A stretch of DNA of 64,000 nucleotides from Sphingobacteriaceae bacterium. Lineage in GTDB: Bacteria > Bacteroidota > Bacteroidia > Sphingobacteriales > Sphingobacteriaceae. The notes below the pieces were generated by a model, which did not search any database, was not told the origin of the DNA, and saw only the letters and a program-made list of their open reading frames with translations. Each line of letters starts with the position of its first letter. The stretch's first letter is position 1. Of this stretch, positions 38,798 through 45,624 are shown in pieces. A program made the position numbers and the translations under genes. The DNA lies in contig CANHGR010000010.1 of NCBI GenBank assembly GCA_947460875.1, positions 1 to 64,000 on the forward strand. Reading direction: 5' to 3'.

Positions 38798-39913
38798 CTA
38801 ATTGATTGTCAATTGTAAATCTTCAATCAAATCTGCCTGATTTTCAAGGCCTACCGAAATTCGAAGCAAGTTTTGTGGCGTTTTCGTATTCGGACCTTCT
38901 ACCGCAGCGCGTCGCTCTACCAGACTCTCTACGCCTCCTAAACTGGTGGCCTGGGAAAAGAGTTTCAAGCTCCCGGCAATTCGCTGAGCTTCTTCTGCGC
39001 CGCTCCTTACTATAAAGGAAATAACAGCCCCAAAACTGCTCATCTGCGCTGCGGCTATGGTATGCCCTTCATTACTTTTTAGTCCGGGATAGTACACCCG
39101 TTCAACACGGGGATGATTCTCCAGAAACTCTGCAATTTTCATAGCATTTTCTGCGTGGCCGCGCATCCGGTATGGCAGCGTTTTAATTCCACGTACGGTT
39201 AAGTAACAATCGAAGGGTGAGGGAACGGCCCCTGATAGCTCCTGATTGCGTCTTATCCTCTCCCATAATTTAGTCTTGTCTTTTGTAATTAATGCTCCCC
39301 CTAGAACATCGCTATGACCCCCGAAATATTTTGTTGTGGAATGCATCACCAAATCGACCCCCATTTCAATGGGCCGTTGAAAAATTGGAGTTGCGAAGGT
39401 ATTATCACAACAGACCAATATGTTATGCCTTTTAGCGATAGAGACTATTGCGAGAATGTCTGTAACTTTTAATAATGGATTCGATGGAGTTTCAATCCAA
39501 ATAGCCTTTGTTTCTTTTCGTATATGTCCCTCTATTGACTTTTGATCAGACATGTCCACGAAGTCGACTTCAAGTATCCCATTAAAAACTTCGTTTAACT
39601 GAGCTCGCAGGCCGTGATACATATCGTCTGGTGCGATGATATGGCTACCTGGCTCTAAAGCTTGAAAAAATGCACCCCCAGCAGCATTTCCCGATGAAAA
39701 CGAACACGCGTCGGCACCACCTTCAAGCTTTGATAAAACTTGTTCTAGAGATGAGCGGTTTGGATTCGACGCACGGGTATATATATAATTACTTACCGGA
39801 GCCCCATTCTCATCGCGTTTAAACGTCGTGCTCAGTGTTATGGGTTGAATAACGGCTCCTGTTGCAGCATCTACTGTATTTCCTGCATGTATCGCGATTG
39901 TTTCAAGTTTCAT
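38798..39913 (-). CDS. Trans-sulfuration enzyme (cystathionine gamma-synthase-like, PLP-dependent)
   Basis: A 371-residue Cys/Met-metabolism PLP enzyme. Lys195 in STTKYFGGHSDVLGG is the expected Schiff-base residue, and FSSGNAAGGA and CCDNTFATP are further PLP-site motifs. With metX next door, the likely reaction uses O-acetylhomoserine with cysteine (cystathionine gamma-synthase) or sulfide. Sequence alone does not separate these from cystathionine lyase. It lies upstream of the riboswitch promoter, so it is not under that riboswitch. A TACATTTG box lies 22 nt before its ATG. Confidence 0.9.
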   Translation of the reverse strand: MKLETIAIHAGNTVDAATGAVIQPITLSTTFKRDENGAPVSNYIYTRASNPNRSSLEQVLSKLEGGADACSFSSGNAAGGAFFQALEPGSHIIAPDDMYHGLRAQLNEVFNGILEVDFVDMSDQKSIEGHIRKETKAIWIETPSNPLLKVTDILAIVSIAKRHNILVCCDNTFATPIFQRPIEMGVDLVMHSTTKYFGGHSDVLGGALITKDKTKLWERIRRNQELSGAVPSPFDCYLTVRGIKTLPYRMRGHAENAMKIAEFLENHPRVERVYYPGLKSNEGHTIAAAQMSSFGAVISFIVRSGAEEAQRIAGSLKLFSQATSLGGVESLVERRAAVEGPNTKTPQNLLRISVGLENQADLIEDLQLTIN

Positions 39914-39935
39914 ATGAAATATCTAAAAGATTAAG

Positions 39936-39943
39936 CAAATGTA
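39936..39943 (-). promoter_or_regulatory. Predicted -7 box (TACATTTG) for the trans-sulfuration gene
   Basis: A perfect TAnnTTTG on the minus strand, 22 nt before the ATG. No -33 TTG at the normal distance. Confidence 0.4.
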
Positions 39944-40007
39944 CGCACATTGGCTCTCTAATTTAATGGTATTGCAACTGGATGATAAACGAATTATAAC
40001 ATTATCG

Positions 40008-40015
40008 TATTTTTG
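40008..40015 (+). promoter_or_regulatory. Predicted -7 box (TATTTTTG) for the mqnE operon
   Basis: A perfect TAnnTTTG ends 14 nt before the mqnE ATG. No -33 TTG at the normal distance. Confidence 0.45.
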
Positions 40016-40029
40016 TATTAATAATCATA

Positions 40030-41223
40030 ATGGACACTGAAAGAACACTCTCGATAATATTAAAAGATCCCACTCTTTCGCCCGACCTGAGATCAATCGC
40101 CCTTAAAGTACAAAATGAAGAAAGAATTTCATTTGACGATGGAATACTTCTTTATGAAAAGGGAGATCTTGCATATTTAGGTACTCTCGCTAATTTCATT
40201 CGCGAAAAGAGACACGGAAATAAAACCTATTTCAACCGTAATTTTCATATCGAGCCAACCAATCTTTGTGTTTACGATTGTAAGTTTTGTTCGTATTCCC
40301 GCCTAATTAAGCAACGTTCAGAAGGTTGGGAATATACAATGGAAGAGATGTTGGATATCGTTAAGAAGTACGACGATCAGCCCGTTACCGAGGTTCATAT
40401 TGTCGGAGGCGTACTTCCTCAATATGATCTTAAGTTTTATATGGACCTGTTTACCCAAATCCGTGAACATAGACCGGGACTTCATGTAAAAGCATTAACA
40501 CCAGTTGAGTACCATTACATTTTCAAAAAAGATAAAGTTGATTATCCTACCGGGATGAAAATGATGAAAGAGTCCGGACTCGATTCTATCCCAGGGGGAG
40601 GCGCTGAAATTTTTCATCCGGAGATCCGCGAACAGATCGCAAAAGACAAATGCACCGGCGAACAATGGCTTCAAATCCATGAAGAATGGCATAAATTAGG
40701 AATGAGGTCTAATGCAACGATGCTTTATGGTCATATCGAAAAATATTGGCACCGCGTTGATCATATGGAACATTTAAGAAGCTTGCAGGATAAAACCAGA
40801 GGCTTCCAGACCTTTATTCCTCTAAAGTTTAGAAATAAGGATAATCAAATGTCTGATGTTAAAGAGGTTTCTACAATTGAAGATCTGCGAAATTATGCCA
40901 TTGCACGAATTTATCTAGATAATTTTGATCATATTAAAGCTTATTGGGCGATGATAAGTCGTAATACCGCGCAACTTGCATTAAATTTTGGAGTAGACGA
41001 TATCGACGGTACACTTGACGATACGACCAAAATTTACACGATGGCCGGCTCAGAAGAACAGCATCCGGCGATGAGCACAAAAGAGCTTGTTTCGCTTATA
41101 AAAGATGTCAATAGACAGCCAATTGAGCGAGATACATTTTATAATATCATTACCGATTATAGTAATTTTGAATTTCCAGACGACGAAAAACCCAAGTTTT
41201 ATAGATTGCCAGTGTTGAATTAA
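40030..41223 (+). CDS. mqnE: Aminofutalosine synthase (radical SAM)
   Basis: Forms aminofutalosine from a chorismate-derived enol ether and SAM in the futalosine route to menaquinone. The 397-residue radical SAM protein has the 4Fe-4S cysteines 80, 84 and 87 in NLCVYDCKFCSY, preceded by the family stretch FNRNFHIEPTN. The C-terminal SPASM-free extension matches MqnE/MqnC-type enzymes, and the near match to MqnE (not MqnC) is judged from the order with mqnA and the DSIPGGGAEIF stretch. It heads an operon with a phosphatase and mqnA. Confidence 0.9.
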   Translation: MDTERTLSIILKDPTLSPDLRSIALKVQNEERISFDDGILLYEKGDLAYLGTLANFIREKRHGNKTYFNRNFHIEPTNLCVYDCKFCSYSRLIKQRSEGWEYTMEEMLDIVKKYDDQPVTEVHIVGGVLPQYDLKFYMDLFTQIREHRPGLHVKALTPVEYHYIFKKDKVDYPTGMKMMKESGLDSIPGGGAEIFHPEIREQIAKDKCTGEQWLQIHEEWHKLGMRSNATMLYGHIEKYWHRVDHMEHLRSLQDKTRGFQTFIPLKFRNKDNQMSDVKEVSTIEDLRNYAIARIYLDNFDHIKAYWAMISRNTAQLALNFGVDDIDGTLDDTTKIYTMAGSEEQHPAMSTKELVSLIKDVNRQPIERDTFYNIITDYSNFEFPDDEKPKFYRLPVLN

Positions 41224-41236
41224 TTACACGACAAGA

Positions 41237-41962
41237 ATGAGAGAAGGCGAAGCCAAAATTATTTCGAACGAGCAAGATATTTTCCCATCGGGAGATCCGG
41301 GTGCTCGACCAGCAACTGGGCCTAAGGCAGTCAAAACTGTATATATTATTCGCCACGGGGAAACGGATTTGAACAAAAACGGAATTGTACAAGGCCGTGG
41401 CATGAATACTCACTTAAATGAACTAGGCAGGCAGCAGGCCGAAGCTTTTTACCAGTGTTACAATCATATTCCTTTCGATAGAATTTACACTTCTACACTT
41501 AGGAGGACTCATCAAACAGTAAAAAGGTTTATTGATGACGGTATCCCATGGGTTCAATATGCCGGACTGGATGAATTAGGTTGGGGAATACATGAGGGGC
41601 AGGAAAGTACCGATGAGCTAAAATCTGCATTTGTCAAGATGATGGCCGGTTGGAGAAACGGTGATGTCCATCTGAAATTTGAAAATGGCGAAAGCCCGAT
41701 GGAAGTAAAAGAAAGGCAGCTCGAAGTGTTCGAAAAATTGATTGAAGTTAACAATGATCAGAACATTTTGATTTGCATGCATGGCAGAGCGATGCGACTA
41801 TTTCTTTGTGTCTTAACAGGAAAGTCAATCACCGAGATGGATGATTTCCCACATCAGAATACAACTTTGTATAAATTGAGCTATGACGGTGAAACGTTTT
41901 CAATTACGGACTTTAATAATATCGATCATTTGAAAAATGATAAGATAATTGATGGCGAATAA
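41237..41962 (+). CDS. Histidine phosphatase family protein
   Basis: A 241-residue phosphoglycerate-mutase-like phosphatase. The phospho-accepting His is in the RHGETDLNKNGIVQGRG motif near residue 40, and the second His is in CMHGRAMRLFL near residue 180. The 37-residue N-terminal extension before the motif is longer than usual. It lies 13 nt after mqnE and overlaps mqnA by 11 nt, so it is co-transcribed with two futalosine-route enzymes. A phosphatase step is not part of the described route; the substrate is unknown. Confidence 0.9.
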   Translation: MREGEAKIISNEQDIFPSGDPGARPATGPKAVKTVYIIRHGETDLNKNGIVQGRGMNTHLNELGRQQAEAFYQCYNHIPFDRIYTSTLRRTHQTVKRFIDDGIPWVQYAGLDELGWGIHEGQESTDELKSAFVKMMAGWRNGDVHLKFENGESPMEVKERQLEVFEKLIEVNNDQNILICMHGRAMRLFLCVLTGKSITEMDDFPHQNTTLYKLSYDGETFSITDFNNIDHLKNDKIIDGE

Positions 41963-42695
41963 AATAAGGGTATCTGCTGTTTCTTACACCAACACGATGC
42001 CCTTTGTGTATGGCTTGCAACATTCGACCATAATCAATTCCATCGATTTAACTCTCGACGTCCCGGCCATTTGTGCTTCTAAGCTTATTGAAAATCAAGC
42101 GGATATAGGATTAGTGCCGGTGGTTGCGCTTCTTGATATTCCCGAATATCACATTATCTCCCGCTATTGTATTGGCGCTGTAGCGGCGGTAAATTCAGTT
42201 TTTATTTTTAGTAACAAACCAATCGGGAAAATCGGCAGTCTTCGTCTTGATTTGGAGTCGCGTACTTCTAACCAGCTGGCAAAAATTCTTCTTAAACGGC
42301 ACTGGCATGCCGATCCAATTTTTACCACTACGGGAAGCGCAGATGCGTTTGTAGAGATAGGCGACCGAACTTTTGGTAAAAAGGATAAGTTCCCATTTGT
42401 ATATGATCTTGCAGAAGAGTGGATAAAATACTCAGGTCTTCCTTTTGTATTTGCTGTTTGGGCGTCAAATAAAAATATCTCGAATGAATTTTTAGACCGA
42501 TTTAATGAAGCACTGTGTTTCGGACTAGAGAATCGAATTGAAGTGATTAAGCAGATACGTCTACGGGATGATTTTGATATCCTACACTATCTCATGAACT
42601 CTGTCGATTATGCGTTGGACGAGAAAAAACGAAAAGGTCTAAGTCTGTTTCTTGAATTAGTGAGAGAATTAGATAAACCCAGTCAAAAGGTCTGA
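41952..42695 (+). CDS. mqnA: Chorismate dehydratase
   Basis: Dehydrates chorismate to 3-[(1-carboxyvinyl)oxy]benzoate, the first step of the futalosine menaquinone pathway. The 247-residue protein begins IRVSAVSYTNTMPFVYGL, the family start, and has ADIGLVPVVAL near residue 55 and FVFAVWASNK near 163. The first part of the coding frame overlaps the phosphatase gene by 11 nt. ATG is chosen over a TTG directly before it. mqnB, mqnC and mqnD are not in the window. Confidence 0.92.
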   Translation: MANKIRVSAVSYTNTMPFVYGLQHSTIINSIDLTLDVPAICASKLIENQADIGLVPVVALLDIPEYHIISRYCIGAVAAVNSVFIFSNKPIGKIGSLRLDLESRTSNQLAKILLKRHWHADPIFTTTGSADAFVEIGDRTFGKKDKFPFVYDLAEEWIKYSGLPFVFAVWASNKNISNEFLDRFNEALCFGLENRIEVIKQIRLRDDFDILHYLMNSVDYALDEKKRKGLSLFLELVRELDKPSQKV

Positions 42696-42764
42696 ATTCT
42701 TAGCTTGTCGTCTTTTTTAAGAAAATAAAGCTCTAACATATACGTAATTTGAAAACTTTTCTAC

Positions 42765-43025
42765 TTAATTTTTTATCGGCTTTACCGCAGATCCCGGGGG
42801 CTCGCCGTCGTCGCTTAGCTTAAAGACGGATCTGTCTGTACTTAGCCTTAATGCCCAGCAAGAGTGTCGTGCCTTAGGATGTTTAGATTTTATTCGATTT
42901 AACAGCATTTTAAAATCGTTCTCCGATGATATCGGAAACGCAAAAGCGATGAATTTGCTTCCATTATTACTGTAAACCCCTTCCGATGGAATAGTAATAC
43001 TTTTGTAGGAGCTGGAAAGTTCCAC
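42765..43025 (-). pseudogene. Truncated YigZ/IMPACT-family protein (UPF0029 N-terminal half)
   Basis: The 86 residues from a GTG right after the ribD stop (TAAC-GTG) match the N-terminal half of the YigZ/IMPACT family: SITIPSEGVYSNNGSKFIAF, SKHPKARHSCWA and DDGEPPGSA. In complete proteins (about 200 residues) this continues into a strand motif VVVVRYFGGT and a second domain. Here the frame ends four codons after PPGSAVKP, and no frame downstream restores the motif before mqnA. Likely a remnant, though a trimmed functional domain cannot be excluded. Confidence 0.7.
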
Positions 43026-43026
43026 G

Positions 43027-44085
43027 TTAGAGTACAGTTGTAGCGTAGTGTATTTGTAACGAATCTGGACCAACTGCAATCACTTCAGCGGGTTTTGTTG
43101 CTATGGCAGGCGCTTTAATACCTCTGCCCCAATTTTTAGGAGCAACGAAAACGCGAGCTTCATCCCAAAGTCTGGCTTTAATAAACATGTCTAGGGTTTT
43201 AGCTCCACCCTCAATAATGACCGACTGAACATCAAAAATATACAACTGATAGGCGATCAGCTGGGGTAGGTAATAGTCAAAATCCTCTAGCTGTATATAT
43301 TTGACATTTTCGGATACCTCTGTTTTTATTTCGTTGAAAACGATTGTTTCTGTTAATTGATCAAATAGATGCAAGGATTTAGGCAACTCTAGCCTACGGT
43401 CTATTAAAATCCTTTTTGGGTTTCGACCTCCCTCAATAAGTCTTGTGTTTAATTGTGGATTATCTATTAGAGCAGTGTTCTTCCCAACTAAAATTGCATC
43501 TTCTTCATTTCGCCATTTATGCACCAGTAGTTTTGAGGATTCTGAGGAAATCCATTCTTGACTATCATTTTCAGGTGCGAAATACCCATCGGCAGTTTGA
43601 GCCCATTTTAAAATAATATAGGGTCTCTGCATACGGACACGAGTAAAGAATCTCTTGTTTAAGTTTTCGCATTCGGCTTCTAATACTCCAGTAATAACTT
43701 CTATTCCTGCATGTCGAAGTATCTCAATTCCTTTGCCATTTACCTGGTCAAAAGGATCGCGGCAGCCAATAATTACTTTTGGGATAGCGTGCCTGATAAT
43801 GAAGTCTACACAGGGAGGGGTCTTTCCATAATGAGCACAGGGTTCTAGGCTAACATATATTTCTGATTTTTTTAAAATAGTTTCTGCATTCTCGAAGTTG
43901 TCTAATACGGCCCTTATTGCATTCACTTCAGCGTGAGGCGCGCCATATTGCTCGTGGTAGCCCTCAGCGATTATCTGCCCGTCATTTACTATAACACAGC
44001 CTACCATAGGGTTAGGGCTTACTCTTCCTGATGCCAATTGAGCAAGCTCAATGCAACGCAGCATAAATTTTTCCAGATCAGACAC
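43027..44085 (-). CDS. ribD: Bifunctional riboflavin deaminase/reductase
   Basis: Deaminates and then reduces the pyrimidine intermediate in riboflavin synthesis. The deaminase domain has the zinc site HAEVNAIRAV near residue 50 and EPCAHYGKTPPC near 75-85. The reductase domain follows from about 150 (RPYIILKWAQTADGYFAP). The 352 residues start at a GTG giving (M)SDLEKFMLRCIELAQ, which aligns with known RibD N-termini; a TACTTTTG box sits 3 nt before it. The longer frame from an upstream ATG would run into prmC. Divergent from prmC by 31 nt. Confidence 0.9.
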   Translation of the reverse strand: MSDLEKFMLRCIELAQLASGRVSPNPMVGCVIVNDGQIIAEGYHEQYGAPHAEVNAIRAVLDNFENAETILKKSEIYVSLEPCAHYGKTPPCVDFIIRHAIPKVIIGCRDPFDQVNGKGIEILRHAGIEVITGVLEAECENLNKRFFTRVRMQRPYIILKWAQTADGYFAPENDSQEWISSESSKLLVHKWRNEEDAILVGKNTALIDNPQLNTRLIEGGRNPKRILIDRRLELPKSLHLFDQLTETIVFNEIKTEVSENVKYIQLEDFDYYLPQLIAYQLYIFDVQSVIIEGGAKTLDMFIKARLWDEARVFVAPKNWGRGIKAPAIATKPAEVIAVGPDSLQIHYATTVL

Positions 44086-44088
44086 ATA

Positions 44089-44113
44089 CAAAAGTAGCTT
44101 TTTTGTTTCTTTG
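44089..44113. promoter_or_regulatory. Back-to-back -7 boxes between ribD and prmC
   Basis: TACTTTTG on the minus strand (44089-44096) ends 3 nt before the ribD GTG. On the plus strand TTTCTTTG (44106-44113), one mismatch from TAnnTTTG, ends 3 nt before the prmC ATG. Both predict leaderless mRNAs. The prmC box is the weaker. Confidence 0.4.
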
Positions 44114-44116
44114 TCT

Positions 44117-44980
44117 ATGTTGACCATCGCCGAAATTGAAAAGCAGTTCGTTAAAGATCTTAAGACTATTTACGAGCTTAGCGAGATAAAGGAGATTTTT
44201 CTTCAAGTAATGGAAGACTACTTAAGGGTAAAAAAGTCGTATTTATTACTTCATAAGAAAGAATCCCTTCAAGTTAATCAAGTAGAGGATTTAAAAGCCA
44301 TACTAAAAGCGCTTAAATCGGGCAGACCGATTCAATATATTTTAGGTGAAACAGAATTTTACGGATTGCGAATTAAAGTAAACAGCTCTGTGCTTATTCC
44401 TCGCCCTGAAACCGAAGAGTTAGTATTCCTAGCTTTAAGCAGTATAGAAGAGAGGGGAGAAACGGCTTCAGCGCTTAATGTTCTGGATGTTGGCACCGGG
44501 AGCGGATGCATTGCCATCAGTCTGAAAAAGCATCTTTCTTCAGCGAAAGTTCAGGCAATAGATGTTTCTATCGATGCTCTGCAAGTTGCGATAGAAAATG
44601 CGAAAGCTAATGAGGTTGAGATCGAATTTATCGAAAGAGATGTTCTTCTAGATCAATTTCCAGAACAACGATATGCATTAATTATTAGCAATCCTCCCTA
44701 TATCACAGAGGATGAAAAAAATACTATGCACCTAAATGTGCTTGATTTTGAACCTTGGCAGGCATTATTTGTTCCGAATGATGACCCTCTAATTTTCTAT
44801 CGGCGAATAGCAGACCTTGCGTTTAGCTGCTTACTTAAAAATGGAGAACTATTTTTTGAGATCAACGAACGATTTGGCCTAGAGGTTGTAGAAATGTTAG
44901 AAAATAAGGGATTTCAGGCGAGAATAGTTAAGGACATTCAGGGAAGAGATCGCATGGTCAGAGCGATTATTAATTCGTAA
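44117..44980 (+). CDS. prmC: Peptide chain release factor N5-glutamine methyltransferase
   Basis: Methylates the Gln of the GGQ motif in release factors RF1/RF2. The 287-residue class-I methyltransferase has its SAM-binding motif LDVGTGSGCIAISL near residue 120 and the substrate-binding ISNPPYITE near 190. The N-terminal helical domain is typical (YLRVKKSYLLLHKKE). The ATG starting MLTIAEIEKQF is preferred; an upstream frame would cross the divergent ribD start. Complete. Confidence 0.94.
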   Translation: MLTIAEIEKQFVKDLKTIYELSEIKEIFLQVMEDYLRVKKSYLLLHKKESLQVNQVEDLKAILKALKSGRPIQYILGETEFYGLRIKVNSSVLIPRPETEELVFLALSSIEERGETASALNVLDVGTGSGCIAISLKKHLSSAKVQAIDVSIDALQVAIENAKANEVEIEFIERDVLLDQFPEQRYALIISNPPYITEDEKNTMHLNVLDFEPWQALFVPNDDPLIFYRRIADLAFSCLLKNGELFFEINERFGLEVVEMLENKGFQARIVKDIQGRDRMVRAIINS

Positions 44981-45129
44981 AGTCAGCCCTTAGTTTTATA
45001 CAGCAATTTCTTTTTTTCTATACATAGTTTCCGTTTACTTGTCAAAATTGTTATCGAACTACATAAAAGAGAAGGCATTTTCATAGAAATAGAAAATTGG
45101 ATTCTCTTTTGAATAAGTTAAGAAAATCT

Positions 45130-45258
45130 ATGATGAGGCCTACCAAGCCTACATTTTTAAAGCCATTAATCGTCCAGCAAAAGAGGAAATACGATGTCAT
45201 TATCTGCAAGATAGTATTTGCGCTAGCCCTAATAATGTCGATTTATTTTACAGTATGA
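45130..45258 (+). CDS. Possible small membrane protein (42 aa)
   Basis: An ATG starts MMRPTKPTFLKPL, a basic and polar head, followed by IVQQKRKYDVIICK and a hydrophobic tail IVFALALIMSIYFTV. It could be a single-pass small protein. There are no recognised relatives and the two ATGs are tandem. Composition is plausible but not strong evidence. Confidence 0.25.
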   Translation: MMRPTKPTFLKPLIVQQKRKYDVIICKIVFALALIMSIYFTV

Positions 45259-45593
45259 CGCGCTACAATATGCATGCAATATCTGCGATCTATCTTTTGG
45301 CCTTTTCATAGGCCCCGTTCATAATCCGTTTTTCGACGTCAACAATTTTCGGCACCTTAGTTTGTTCGGCGGTACTACTTTGATCGAATTACATTGGATT
45401 TATAGCAATAAAAAAAATTCGGTTGTGTGTTTCACCGACGGGTTTTAACCAAACCAGACTGTCATTTAAAAGAAATTGTTTTTGCTTAGATGTTAAAAAT
45501 TACAAAAGAATTCACGGCGATGGTTTAATTGAAATATCATATTAATTTCATTTATAACTTTATTTTTCAGGGCTACTGATTAAGAGATTAAGT

Positions 45594-45601
45594 TATATTT
45601 G
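45594..45601 (+). promoter_or_regulatory. Predicted -7 box (TATATTTG) for ftsK
   Basis: A perfect TAnnTTTG 23 nt before the ftsK ATG. No -33 TTG at the usual distance. Confidence 0.45.
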
Positions 45602-45624
45602 TATCATAAAATACTACATAACGA

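Larger units (their letters stand above)
44981..45624. other. 644-nt gap between prmC and ftsK
   Basis: The stretch is AT-rich. I see a 42-codon ORF (listed separately) and an ftsK promoter box near its end. No RNA gene, hairpin terminator or other gene was recognised. Confidence 0.5.
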
